DNA of 64,000 bases from Phytohabitans houttuyneae (GCF_011764425.1 NZ_BLPF01000004.1:124001-188000); one strand, 5' to 3'. Positions 35,598 through 44,857 are shown, counted from the first letter of the stretch. Made by a program: numbers and translations. The notes: a model not told the origin generated them from the sequence alone.

Positions 35598-38156
35598 GTG
35601 GCGTTTAAGAGGACGCATGACGCCGGTGAAGTACCGGATTCGCCGCTGGCGCTGTTCGCGGATCTTCCGCGAATGGGCGATGCGGTTCCGAACCTGTGGG
35701 GTCACCAGACCGGCGTGTTGAGCGAGTACGCCGACGCGCACGTGGACACGCCGGACCTGGCCATCGAGTTACCTACCGGAACGGGCAAGACCGTACCGGG
35801 TCTGCTCATCGCCGACTGGCGGCGACGCAAGCTGGTCGAGCAGGTCGCCTACGCGTGCCCGACAGTGCAACTGGCTCACCAGGCGGCCCGGGTCGCACAG
35901 CGGGAGGGTATCCCGGCGGTCACGCTTGTCGGCGGCCACAATTCGTGGCCGCTGGCCGAAGTGACCCGCTACGACGGGGCTGAGGCCGTCGCCATCACCA
36001 CGTACAGCACCGTATTCAACGCAGCGCCGAAACTCGGACGGCCCGGCAGCCTGTTCTTCGACGACGCCCATGCCGGGGAACAGTTCGTGGCCGAGGCGTG
36101 GAGCGTGGAGATCTCCCGGTTCCGGAACCCGGAGATGTACGTCGCCGTAGTCGACGCCATGCGCCCGGCACTCGACGGCATGTTCTACCAGCGGCTGACC
36201 GAGGATGACCCCGATCCCCGTACCCGGCCCGACGTGCGGCTGGTGGTACCGGTGCGACGCGGCCTGGTCGCTGAGGTGGACAAGGCGCTGTCCGCAGCTA
36301 CGGGCAACCTGGCGTGGCGCTTCACCATGATCCGCGCGGGGCTCGCGTCATGCCTGGTGTACGTGTCGTGGGGCGGTGTGCTGGTTAGGCCCTTCGTACC
36401 GCCGACATTCGAGAACGATCCATTCAGCGCCGCCCGGCAACGGGTGTATCTGTCGGCCACCCTCGGCCGGGGTGGTGAGTTGGAGCGGGCGTTCGGACGG
36501 GCACCGATCACCCGGCTTGCCCTGCCACCCGAAGCCGGCACTCCCCGCAACGGCCGCCGCTTCTTCGTCCTCGCCGGCCTCACCACCGACGGCACCGACA
36601 ACGGCGCTGATCTCGCCCGCGCCGTCGTCCAAGCAGCGGGCAAGGCGCTTGTGCTGGCACCCACAGTGGACAAGGCCGTCGAAACCGCGAACACGCTCAA
36701 CCCGGCCAAGTGGCCGGTCCTGGACAAGGACGCCGTGGCGACAAGCCTCGACCCGTTCAGCAAGGCCGACCACGCGCTACTCCCATTGGCCCGCTATGAC
36801 GGCATGGACCTGCCCGACGCGACCTGCCGGCTGGTGGTCCTCGATGGCAAGCCAGACGCCGCCCACCTTCAGGAGCGGTACCTCGCTGATCAGCTTCGGG
36901 CGCGGATCGCCCTGGAGGAGCGCATCCGCACCCGAGTGGTTCAGGGTGCAGGCCGCTGCACGCGGGGACCGGCCGACCACGCCGTTGTGGTGATCCTCGG
37001 CGACACCTTGACCCGGTACCTGTCGGAGACCGGCGTACGTACCGCGCTCAGCGCCGATCTACAAGCCGAGATCGCCTTCGGCCGGGAGAACTCCCGCGTT
37101 CCGGCGGCGGAGGTCCTCGCTAATGTGGGCACCTTCTTAGCGCAAGGTGACGACTGGCGTGACAACGCCGAGCCCGAGATCGCGCGGCTACGGCGCACCG
37201 CAACCACCTCACCGCTGGCCGGTACCGAACATCTCGCCGCTTCCGTGCCGCACGAGATCGAGGCATGCCGGCTGGCGTGGCGCAGCTCGTGGTCGGACGC
37301 TGCGATGCATGCCGAGAAGGCCGCCAACGCACTCAGCGGCCACGATGAGGTAAGGCATTACCGGGCTCTCTGGCTGTACCTCGCGGCGGCATGGTTCCAC
37401 GCCGCCGCAGACGCCGGCAACCCGACCGCGCGTTCCGCCGCCGAGGCCCTCGTTACCCGGGCCGCTACCGCCTCGCGCGGCACCACATGGCTGCGCGAGG
37501 TCGAGCCCGCGGACAACCAGGTTGTCCACGTCAGCGCCGACGACACCCCGGCCGTGCGGAAGGTCGCCGAGCGGCTGGCCAAGGGCGTCAAGCGCGCCAG
37601 CCACGACGCGCTGCTGGCCTCGATCAACGAGGGCTTGACCGCGACCGAGGCAGTCAAGTTTGAACCAGCGCTGTCCAGCCTCGGCGGCCTGCTCGGCGCC
37701 GAAGCCTACAAGCCACCTGGCCAGGGCCGCTGCGACTCAGCGTGGTGCTGGGACGAACGCATCTGGCTGACCATCGAAGCCAAGAGCGGCCAGGACGCCA
37801 CCAAGGCTGTCGCGCTGCGCGACGTACGGCAGGCAAACACCCAGCTCCGACAACTCGCCGCCGACCGCGGCCACGCCGCACCTCCAGGCGACAGCGCCTC
37901 GATCATCGTCACCCCGCGCGGCGCTGTGGACCCGGAAGCCGTGGACGGCGCCGAGCACCACGTGCACCTCGCGGAGCCCGCAAACCTGCAGGCCATCGCC
38001 GCCGACATCGCCGCCGCTTGGGAAGAGCTGCTCGGCCAAGCACCAGGCCAGCGCGCCGATGATCTCCAGCGACTCGTTCGCAACATACTTGGCAAGTACC
38101 GCGTACTTCCCGCCCAGGTTTTGTCACGCCTCACCACCACCCCCTCAACGGGGTAG
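35598..38156 (+). CDS. Superfamily 2 helicase fused to a PD-(D/E)xK-like nuclease domain
   Basis: The 852-residue protein has an N-terminal DEAD/DEAH-like motor: GHQTGVL, Walker A PTGTGKT (59-65), CPTVQLAHQAARVA (motif Ia), Walker B FFDDAHAGEQ (DDAH at 155-158), YLSATLG (motif III) and VQGAGRCTRG (motif VI, XPD/DinG-like GxGRxxR). A helical middle follows. The C-terminal part has CDSAWCWDERIWLTIEAKSGQ (about 710-731), which fits a D...ExK nuclease core. The GTG at 35598 has a purine-rich site before it; ATG 35568 is an alternative. A helicase-nuclease fusion beside an element's attachment end is a typical defence-gene setting, but no named system matches by eye. Confidence 0.78.
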   Translation: MAFKRTHDAGEVPDSPLALFADLPRMGDAVPNLWGHQTGVLSEYADAHVDTPDLAIELPTGTGKTVPGLLIADWRRRKLVEQVAYACPTVQLAHQAARVAQREGIPAVTLVGGHNSWPLAEVTRYDGAEAVAITTYSTVFNAAPKLGRPGSLFFDDAHAGEQFVAEAWSVEISRFRNPEMYVAVVDAMRPALDGMFYQRLTEDDPDPRTRPDVRLVVPVRRGLVAEVDKALSAATGNLAWRFTMIRAGLASCLVYVSWGGVLVRPFVPPTFENDPFSAARQRVYLSATLGRGGELERAFGRAPITRLALPPEAGTPRNGRRFFVLAGLTTDGTDNGADLARAVVQAAGKALVLAPTVDKAVETANTLNPAKWPVLDKDAVATSLDPFSKADHALLPLARYDGMDLPDATCRLVVLDGKPDAAHLQERYLADQLRARIALEERIRTRVVQGAGRCTRGPADHAVVVILGDTLTRYLSETGVRTALSADLQAEIAFGRENSRVPAAEVLANVGTFLAQGDDWRDNAEPEIARLRRTATTSPLAGTEHLAASVPHEIEACRLAWRSSWSDAAMHAEKAANALSGHDEVRHYRALWLYLAAAWFHAAADAGNPTARSAAEALVTRAATASRGTTWLREVEPADNQVVHVSADDTPAVRKVAERLAKGVKRASHDALLASINEGLTATEAVKFEPALSSLGGLLGAEAYKPPGQGRCDSAWCWDERIWLTIEAKSGQDATKAVALRDVRQANTQLRQLAADRGHAAPPGDSASIIVTPRGAVDPEAVDGAEHHVHLAEPANLQAIAADIAAAWEELLGQAPGQRADDLQRLVRNILGKYRVLPAQVLSRLTTTPSTG

Positions 38157-38501
38157 CATTCGCCGCCGGATCCGGCGAGGACACCGTGCCGTAGCTGGGC
38201 CTGGCCTCGATGTGCGGGACGGTGCTCCATGGGCCAGCGTGGACGGGATGAGGCTCCTGCCGGTGAGGTCAGCGCGTTACTCGGCCCGTGGCGAAATCGC
38301 CGCACAGGCGGGCCAGGTTACGCCGCACTGCTCGCTGCCTCCACCGCTGTCAGGCTACTGGGCGATCCCATCGCGCCCTCAATGCAGCTCTCGGCACGGC
38401 CATTACGGTTCGTGTGCCGTCGGCTGCACGTCGCACAAGCGAGCGGACGTACCGAAAGTCGCAGGCCCCGGCGAAGCATGCGGTGCCATCATGACCAGGT
38501 G
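38157..38501 (+). other. Intergenic region, no gene seen
   Basis: The stretch between the helicase-nuclease gene and the next protein has a perfect 14-base palindrome CGCCGGATCCGGCG near 38164-38178, which may end the upstream transcript. In-frame codons extend upstream of the next gene, but the translation looks random. Confidence 0.4.
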
Positions 38502-39359
38502 ATGGTGAATATCGACCCGCACTGGAGCGACCCGACCTCGTCATGGTGGGCGAAGGCACACCGCGCCGGCATGCATGTCGAGTCGTTGCGCCGCCAAGTC
38601 GACGCCTTCCGGTCCGCCAACCCCTACTCGCTCACGCCCGAGCCGACCGACGAGACCGACCGGCTCGCGTATCGGCTGCGGTTCGACCAGCACGTGCCCG
38701 TCGCCGTCAGTACCACGGTTGGCGACATCCTCAGCAACCTCCGGGCTGCCCTGGAAAGCGTCGCCTTCGAGGTCGCTAAGCGGGGCCACGGTGGAACTCT
38801 GACGCGCGAGCAAGAGGAGGCGTCGACATTTCCCATCAAGGCCACGCCGGACAAGTTCGACGCGTTCTTCACCGGTCGACGGGCCGCCCTCTACGACGAT
38901 CGCGCCCGCCGCGCGTTCCGACAGGTCCAGCCGTTCGCTCATGACGAGATCGTCATCCAGAGCGGCGTCCCGCTAGACAGCTCGTACGAGGACCGCGCCC
39001 GGTGGCGTCCGCTGTACCGGCTCGATCGCCTCTGGAACATCGACAAACATCGGCGACTCGCGATCGTTGCATGGTGGCCGGACCTCATCTACTGGAGCAG
39101 TGACGGCCCGTCCAACCGCAAGATGTTGCCCGGCGACGGCACCGTGGCGGACGGCTCGATCCTGTTCTACATCCACGGACATGACGAAGGCATGGGCGAC
39201 AAGGTCAGCCACGAGTTCAACCTCGTCGTACGGGACGATCCCAGCTTCAACGACGGCTCAGGTGCTACCACCGACGTGGTGAAGTTGATGACCTCATGGC
39301 ATCGGCACATCGTCAACACGGTGTTCCCTCACGTGTTCACGATCATGTCCCAGCCCTAG
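38502..39359 (+). CDS. Hypothetical helical protein (HEPN-like pattern)
   Basis: The 285-residue protein is not assigned to a named family. The segment VSTTVGDILSNLRAALESVAFEVAKRG, about residues 70-96, resembles the 'GDxLxNLRxALDHLxxxLA' motif of a widespread uncharacterised bacterial group. A Trp/His-rich middle (RWRPLYRLDRLWNIDKHRRLAIVAWW) and a Gly/Asp-rich part follow. No signal or membrane segment is seen. ATG 38502 is chosen because the longer frame is low quality. It may form a unit with the gene 37 bases downstream. Confidence 0.62.
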   Translation: MVNIDPHWSDPTSSWWAKAHRAGMHVESLRRQVDAFRSANPYSLTPEPTDETDRLAYRLRFDQHVPVAVSTTVGDILSNLRAALESVAFEVAKRGHGGTLTREQEEASTFPIKATPDKFDAFFTGRRAALYDDRARRAFRQVQPFAHDEIVIQSGVPLDSSYEDRARWRPLYRLDRLWNIDKHRRLAIVAWWPDLIYWSSDGPSNRKMLPGDGTVADGSILFYIHGHDEGMGDKVSHEFNLVVRDDPSFNDGSGATTDVVKLMTSWHRHIVNTVFPHVFTIMSQP

Positions 39360-39396
39360 CCCCGAACCAGGCAAGCACCACCAGCGAGGAACACCG

Positions 39397-40365
39397 ATGA
39401 CGACTGACCCGCCGACCGCTGCAGTGCGCCGCATGCAGCAGCTCTGCCGCGAACAGGCAGACGACCTCCGCGAAACTCTGGAACGCACACAAGAAACCGT
39501 CGCCGCCCCCGGTACGCCCGCCAGCCGCGACCACGCGCGGATGCTGTCCTGGACCCGCAGCACTGACCGGCAAGATCTGTGGAGCCGCGCGGCAATCAAC
39601 GCGCTACACATGGCGGTAGCTGTCGGCGATCATCTTAGAGCGCTGAGCGTGCTGCTCGCGGACCCGGACGATGTGCCGATCTACACGCATGCAACCGTCG
39701 CCCGCGCCGCCGTCGAGTCTGCCGCCACGATCATGCATCTGACGGATGCCACGGTTCCAAGCGCAGTGCGGTTCGCCCGCGGCGTGGCGCTGCTCATCAC
39801 CGACTCGGACGCGGCTCGCCGCGCCGCAGCCCAGGTGCCCAACATCGGACCGATGAAGGCACCCGGCCCGGCGTTCGCCGCCCAGCACCAGCGGCTGCTC
39901 GACCTCCTCGACCGGGCGAAGATACAGATCGTCAAAGGCCGAGACGGCAAGCCCAAGGGCGTGATCGTCGAACCGGGAGGACCGGAACAGCCCATCTCCG
40001 TCAAGGCCAGCGATCTGGTCCGCGGCGCATTCACCGACCTCTACGCGGTGTACCCAATGTTGTCCGGCGTCACCCATGCCATGCCATGGCGGCTGTCCGA
40101 CAGCGCCGACATCACCGGGCGGCAGGCGCACTGGTCTGCGGATCCGGTCGACGTTGGCGGCTCCGTCATCCCGGCGCTCGCCGCTGCGCTACGCACCGCC
40201 GAGGCCCACGCCCGGTACCGCGGTCAGGACCAAGATTTGAGCCTCGACCGGATGCGGCGACGATACCGTGCCGGCGACGACGCACTCAAGCAACTCATGC
40301 TTTACCGCCGAGGCACCCCGAACGGCGTGCCCCTTAGCGCCTTTCGGCTCACCGGAGGCGCCTGA
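39397..40365 (+). CDS. Hypothetical helical protein next to the preceding gene
   Basis: The 322-residue protein is mainly helical: an N-terminal coiled region (RMQQLCREQADDLRETLERTQETV), then NALHMAVAVGDHLRALSVLL and YTHATVARAAVESAATIMHL, which look like the DUF5677/HEPN-type bundles found in many defence-associated proteins. The C-terminal part has GVTHAMPWRLSD. There is no catalytic motif that I can name. It follows the previous gene after 37 bases with the same orientation and lies just left of the integrase module. Confidence 0.62.
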   Translation: MTTDPPTAAVRRMQQLCREQADDLRETLERTQETVAAPGTPASRDHARMLSWTRSTDRQDLWSRAAINALHMAVAVGDHLRALSVLLADPDDVPIYTHATVARAAVESAATIMHLTDATVPSAVRFARGVALLITDSDAARRAAAQVPNIGPMKAPGPAFAAQHQRLLDLLDRAKIQIVKGRDGKPKGVIVEPGGPEQPISVKASDLVRGAFTDLYAVYPMLSGVTHAMPWRLSDSADITGRQAHWSADPVDVGGSVIPALAAALRTAEAHARYRGQDQDLSLDRMRRRYRAGDDALKQLMLYRRGTPNGVPLSAFRLTGGA

Positions 40366-40690
40366 GCACCGCATACGCGTACATCCCCGGAGAGGTCAGC
40401 CTCTCACCGGCGGCCCTCGCGCCCGATCAGGTTTGCCACAGGCGGCCAGCAGAAAACGCCGAACGCACAAGGATTCGCCTGGTCGGCGGGTGAGACGGTC
40501 ACGCTATTTCGATCAGGGTGACCGCGCCGGACGCACGGGCCGACGAGTGCGTTGAACATGAGCGTGGTCTGGGGTCGCCCAAGGATCGTCGACCACGAGT
40601 GGCCCTGGTCCGACCCTGTGTACCAGGTGCCGGAGAAGCCAAGCGGCCTGCGTGGCGACAGGATCGGGGTCAGCGTGAAGGGTGTCTGAT
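40366..40690 (+). other. Gap between cargo genes and integrase, no gene seen
   Basis: This stretch contains no supported gene. GGTCAC (40498) and GTGACC (40518) form a short dyad. I looked for a copy of the tRNA-Lys 3' end as an attachment core next to the integrase and found none. Confidence 0.4.
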
Positions 40691-40742
40691 GCGGGGCGGG
40701 GGCGGTGAACGTTGTGGCGTTCCCCGCCCCGCGATGGTGCCG
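40691..40742 (-). terminator. GC-rich inverted repeat at the integrase 3' end
   Basis: The arms GCGGGGCGGGG and CCCCGCCCCGC are 11 bases each with a 30-base centre, 13 bases after the integrase stop. It may end integrase transcription; the long loop lowers confidence. Confidence 0.5.
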
Positions 40743-40754
40743 GTAGGGTCGTGG

Positions 40755-42229
40755 TTATCCGGCGGCTCGTTTGTTGATCGGGATGATGGTGGCGCGGCGG
40801 GGCACGATGGCTGCTGTCTGTTCGGCGGCGTTGCGGGCGAGGTCGGGTAGCACACTGGTGTAGGTGTCGGCGGTGACGGTGATGGACGAGTGCCGCAGCA
40901 TCGCCTGGACGACCTTCATGTCGACCCCGGCGGCGAGGGCGAGGGTCGCCGCCCCGTGCCGCAAGTCGTGCAGCCGCACGGGCGGCAGCCCAGCCTGTCG
41001 GGCGAGGTGCTGGAAGTGGTCGGTGACGTCGGCCGGGTGCAGGGCCTCGCCGGTGGGGGTGGTGAACACCAGCCCGGTCTGCACCCATTTTGGTCCGGCG
41101 GCGAGGCGTTGGTGGCGTTGCCGGGCGCGGTGTGCGGTTAGCGCGGTGACGGTGTCGGTGTCGAGGGCGACGACGGCTTCGCTGTCGTCGGTTTTGGGTG
41201 GTTCGAGGCTGGTGGCCCAGCCGTGTTGGTGATCTGCCAGCGGATGGTGATCTGTTTGCCGGGTAGGTCGACGTCGGCCCAGTGCAGGCCGCAGGCTTCG
41301 CCTCGGCGCAGGCCGCGGTAGGCGATGAGATGGTACAGCGGGTAGAGCGGGTCGTCGGCGTCGTGGGCGTGGTCGAGGAACGCCCCGGTCTGCGCCGGTG
41401 TCCACACCATGACCGGTCCAGGAAGCGCACCGGTGGTCTTCCACGCCTCGACGCGTTCGTCGGTCCACACCAGCGGCTTGGGCCGGCTGGCCGCCGGCAG
41501 CTCCACGTGAGCGGCGGGGTTGATGTCGATGAAGCCTTGCCGGATGGCGGCGTTGAGCGCGGCGCGCAGGGTGGCCCGGATGCGGTGCATGGTGGCCGGG
41601 CCGACGACACGCATGCCCTTGACCTTGTCCCGGCTGGCAGGGTCCCGGTTAGCCCGCATGGCCGCTATCTGCTCGTTGCGTTCCTCGATCGCGTCGAACA
41701 GGGCGTCGAGGTGACTGACCCGCAGCTTATCCAGCCGCATGCTGCCGAGGTGCGGGATGAGGTGGTTGGTGATGTGGCCGGTGTAGGAGCGGCGGGTACC
41801 GACCCGCAGCTTTTTGCGCCCGGCCAGCCACGTCGTCAGCCAGGTTTCCACGGTAGGGATCTCGACGGTGTCCCCGAGGTGCAACAGCCGGCGCACCTCG
41901 GCCGGGGTGGGCAGCGGCCGTTTGCGCTTGAGGGCCAGCTCGATCAGGTCGCCGACCTTGGTCAGGTCGGTCGGCTCACCGGCCTTGGCGACGGCGAGGG
42001 CTTCCCGGATCTTGCCGAGGATGGCTCCGGCCTCGGTCTGGCTCGCGTAGGTGCCGCGTCGCAGCGGGCGGCGGCGTCCGTCAGCGGCGGGTGGGAGGTC
42101 GATCTGGTACTGCCACACGCCGTGGTTGGGGTTCCAGCCGCCGCCTCGGCGCAGTTTCGGGCACCGCTGTCCCAGCCGCTTACCGGCCGCGTCCCGGCAG
42201 CCGCAGCGCTTGTACGTGGTTCCGTTCAT
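40755..42229 (-). pseudogene. Tyrosine-family site-specific integrase, frameshifted
   Basis: The N-terminus MNGTTYKRCGCRDAAGKRLGQRCPKLR is the Cys-containing arm-binding start common in actinobacterial element integrases. A SAM-like core-binding domain follows (ETWLTTWLAGRKKLRVGTRRSYTGHITNHLIPHLG). The catalytic residues are Arg in IAYRGLRRGEACGL, His and Arg in LHDLRHGAATLAL, His in RHSSITVT and Tyr in ADTYTSVLPD. A one-base loss near 41222-41230 splits it after WQITNT; one C restores WATSLEPPKTDDSEAVVALD. The full protein would have about 490 residues. If real, the lesion removes three of the catalytic residues and would immobilise the element. Confidence 0.85.
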
Positions 42230-42407
42230 CAGTGGTTGATCCCTTCCCAGGGGGTGTCGGGGCGACCAGCGGACCCGCCGGAATCAGCCAGTCCGCTGGT
42301 CGCGGTGGTCGACGTCGTATCCATGTCGGGGCCGCACGGGCGGTCAAGCCTGTCGCCGGCGCCCGTTGAGGCGTGCGCATTGGGAATCGGCCGGCCGTAC
42401 GCGCGGC

Positions 42408-42620
42408 TCAGGTGTCGATGCCGACGGCCTGCAACAGGTGCGCGACCGCGACGAGGTACCGGCCGCCGACCTTGCGGACCGGGACGGGGAACTGGCCGTC
42501 ACGGGCGAGCCGGTAGGCGGTGGTGCGTCCGAAGCCGAGCACGGAGCCGGCGGTGACCACATCGGTGGTGACGCCGAGCGCGCGGACCTGCTCGACAGAC
42601 CACGCCCGCGCCGCGGCCAT
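42408..42620 (-). CDS. Excisionase-like helix-turn-helix protein
   Basis: This protein of about 70 residues has a MerR/AlpA-type winged helix: SVLGFGRTTAYRLARDGQFPVPVRKVGGRYLVAVAHLLQAVGI. Such small proteins upstream of an integrase are usually excisionases (Xis) that direct excision. The start may be ATG 42620 or GTG 42623. Its start overlaps the stop of the methyltransferase gene, so it is coupled to that operon. The 178 bases between it and the integrase show no further gene. Confidence 0.8.
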   Translation of the reverse strand: MAAARAWSVEQVRALGVTTDVVTAGSVLGFGRTTAYRLARDGQFPVPVRKVGGRYLVAVAHLLQAVGIDT

Positions 42621-43648
42621 CACCGACCTCCGCGACTGTCGCTACGGCTGCGCGCGGCGAGTCCGACATCGCTTGTGTTCCGGCTGTCGGGCTTTAGTCC
42701 GAGCTTCAGGACCAGCACGTCTTCGTGCTGCACGAGCCATTGCGGGTCACCGGCGGCGATGGCGTCGCGGACGTTCTTCTGCTGGAAGAACGACGCCCGG
42801 GGGATGATCACATCGTCGCGGACGCCGCAGATGAGCGCGATGCATTCCTCGACCAGCTCCAGGCCGGCGGCAACACCGGCCGCGACGACCATGCCGGGGA
42901 TGTCGATCAGCTCGCCGTGCCGGCGGTACGGGCGGGCGGTGATCACCACGTGCCCGCCCGGCCGGAGCAGGGGGAGGCAGCCGGCGAGGATCTCGGTGAA
43001 CCCGTCGGCGAGTTCGGCGTGGCTGCGGTAGGCGAGGTTGTCGGCCCGGCCGTACTTGTGGTGCAGCTTGCGGACCTTGCCGCGCCGGGGGCCGGGGGTG
43101 CGGACGTGGCCGTGGGTGGATGGTCCGTACGGCGGTGAGGTGACGATGAGTGCGACCTGGCCGTGCACGTTGGACGGTAGGAGGGCCGGCAGGGTGCGGG
43201 AGTCGCCGGTGTAGATCTGGCCGGTGCCGGTCGCGCCGTCGGATTGTGCGAGTCGGATGTTGTCGGCCGCCAGGTTGGCCCAGCGGGGTTCGTACTCTAC
43301 GCCGATGCCGTGCCGGCCCAGCCGCATGGCCTCCACGATGGTGGTGCCGATGCCGGCCATCGGGTCCAGCACCAGCTCGCCCGGGGCGGTGTAGGTGCGG
43401 ATGGCGTAGCGGGCGATGGTGGGCAGCATCTTGCCCGGGTGCTGCATCGACTCCGGCGTGTACCGGCCGCGTCGCAGGTCCCGCGAGGCGGTCTGCCCGG
43501 TCAGCCACACCGAGCCGGGCGAGCCGTCCGCGAACAGCGGCGCCAGGTCGAGGCCGGGTTCGATACCGGCGGCCTCCCCGGCGCCGTTGAGGTCACCACG
43601 GCGCGGGCCGGTCGCGGACGGGTCGGGCAGGGTGGGCGTGTCAGCCAC
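42620..43648 (-). CDS. DNA (amino-)methyltransferase with TSPPY motif
   Basis: The 342-residue protein methylates an exocyclic amine in DNA. Motif I is LDPMAGIGTTIVEAMRLGRHGIGVE, and the catalytic TSPPYGP follows it, so the order is the one used by N6-adenine/N4-cytosine enzymes with motif I first. LRPGGHVVITARPYRRHGELIDIP is the later substrate strand. No restriction endonuclease gene is next to it, so it may protect the element or regulate it. GTG 43648 is chosen; it overlaps the upstream gene's stop by eight bases. Confidence 0.85.
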   Translation of the reverse strand: MADTPTLPDPSATGPRRGDLNGAGEAAGIEPGLDLAPLFADGSPGSVWLTGQTASRDLRRGRYTPESMQHPGKMLPTIARYAIRTYTAPGELVLDPMAGIGTTIVEAMRLGRHGIGVEYEPRWANLAADNIRLAQSDGATGTGQIYTGDSRTLPALLPSNVHGQVALIVTSPPYGPSTHGHVRTPGPRRGKVRKLHHKYGRADNLAYRSHAELADGFTEILAGCLPLLRPGGHVVITARPYRRHGELIDIPGMVVAAGVAAGLELVEECIALICGVRDDVIIPRASFFQQKNVRDAIAAGDPQWLVQHEDVLVLKLGLKPDSRNTSDVGLAARSRSDSRGGR

Positions 43649-44386
43649 GGGTGGCCTCCTCGGTGGTGCTGGTGGTGCCGGCGAACGCGAGCAGGTCGCG
43701 AAACGCCGGCAGGTGCCGACCGTGGCGCAGCCGCCGGTCCGGCTCGGCGGCCGGGTTCGGGTCGGTGCGCGGGTCGCGCTCGGGCAGCGGGACAAGCAGG
43801 AGCGGGATGTGCTGGTGGTAGAGCAGTCCGGCGGCGCGGGCGGCGGCGATGACCGTGGAGCGGTGACCGACCGTGCCAGGTTCGGGGCCTTGGGCGGTCA
43901 GCGCCGCGAGCAGGTGCCCGCCGGGGCGCAGCAGTCGCCGCCATCCGGTCATGGCGTGGGTGAGGCCGTGCGGGTCGAGGCTGTTCGCTCCGGCCCGGGG
44001 CAGCGTGAGCATGATCAGGTCGGCGCCTCGCCCGGAACCGGACACCACCCGACGCGGCCGGTCTACGCGAGCCGGCGGGGTACCACCTGGAGCCGGGTGA
44101 CCCCGCGACGGGTGACGAGCTTGGCCGGGGCGCGGCGAAGGTAGCGGGCCGCCGCCGCGACGGTGGGGTGCCCATCGAGGTCGAGCACCACGGAGCCGAC
44201 GCGGGTGTAGCGGCGGATCAGGTAGGCCAGGTCCACCGGGGACAGGCCGTGCCAGTCCGGCACGCCCGGCCGGGCGAACCCGGCGCGGCGCGGGCCGGAC
44301 CTGGCGGCCAGGAAAAGGCCAACCGGCACCGGCTCCGACCGGGTGACCGGCGGGGCGGCGCGGTTGGTGAAGGGGTTGTTCGGCAT
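43641..44386 (-). pseudogene. SAM-methyltransferase-like protein, frameshifted
   Basis: The first frame from ATG 44386 gives MPNNPFTNRAAPPVTRSEPVPVG...HGLSPVDLAYLIRRYTRVGSVVLDLDGHPTVAAAARYLRRAPAKLVT, with a motif I-like strand VVLDLDGHP. It then ends early at 44063. One extra base in the G4 run at 44077-44080 (C-run on minus) would restore PPARVDRPRRVVSGSGRGADLIMLTLP. It would continue through GLTHAMTGWRRLLRPGGHLLAAL to a stop at 43641. The restored protein resembles a class I methyltransferase of about 247 residues and is coupled to the DNA methyltransferase gene. Confidence 0.65.
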
Positions 44387-44420
44387 GGGCGTGTGGGCCA
44401 CGTCCGCCGACAAGCGCTGA

Positions 44421-44462
44421 CACTAAGGGATTACAAATTCGGCCCCCCGAATTGGAAACCGG
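44421..44462 (-). promoter_or_regulatory. Outward promoter-like inverted repeat, left copy
   Basis: On the minus strand this reads TTTCCAATTCGG, then a short GC spacer, then ATTTGTAATCCCTTAGTG. TTCCAA and TAATCC are separated by 18 bases. A near-identical copy lies at 45827-45873 in the opposite orientation. Here it points left into the methyltransferase/xis/int operon, 35 bases before ATG 44386. Confidence 0.65.
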
Positions 44463-44499
44463 CCGCCCCGCCGCCTCGTTCCGCCTCGCCGGCGACCCC

Positions 44500-44605
44500 T
44501 TGAACAAGATCACAGTCTGGGTTGAACAAGATCGTTGGCAGGTTGAACAAGATCCACAAGCCTTGAACAAGATCGATATCGGCCGTCGTGCGGTTGAACA
44601 AGATC
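44500..44605 (+). repeat. Iteron-like array of TTGAACAAGATC
   Basis: Five exact copies start at 44500, 44522, 44543, 44563 and 44594, spaced 22, 21, 20 and 31 bases apart, so most lie about two helical turns from each other. A sixth exact copy is at 44822. Partial TTGAAC or GTTCAA boxes occur near 44652, 44709, 44838 and 44848. The array sits between divergent operons, which fits a regulator's operator set or a replication/transfer origin. Confidence 0.9.
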
Positions 44606-44821
44606 GCGCCGGGCGGGCAGGAATTCCGTAGGTGGACTTTCGAGCCGGCGTGTGTTCAAGGTGCCGAAGTCTCGGTGCTCGGTACCCGGGAACGATCGAC
44701 GGCGGCCCCTTGAACACGCTGCTCAGCGGCGGTGTGGCCGGTGACCTCGGTCGCCTCGCCGGACGGTCTGACGCATCGACGCTGATGTGCGGTGTTCGGG
44801 GTAATCGCGCGGTGTCGAGGG

Positions 44822-44857
44822 TTGAACAAGATCACGGTGTTCAAGTTCTGTTCAAGG
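44822..44857 (+). repeat. Sixth TTGAACAAGATC copy with inverted half-sites
   Basis: TTGAACAAGATC at 44822-44833 is followed by two inverted GTTCAAG half-sites near 44838 and 44848, 76 bases or more before the ATG of the regulator-like gene. This could be its autoregulatory site. Confidence 0.7.

Noticed and set aside
40366-40754. An attachment site or tRNA fragment directly beside the integrase
   Set aside because: I looked for the tRNA-Lys 3' end or any T-arm-like sequence here and found only short dyads, so the left boundary stays with tRNA-Lys as an inference.
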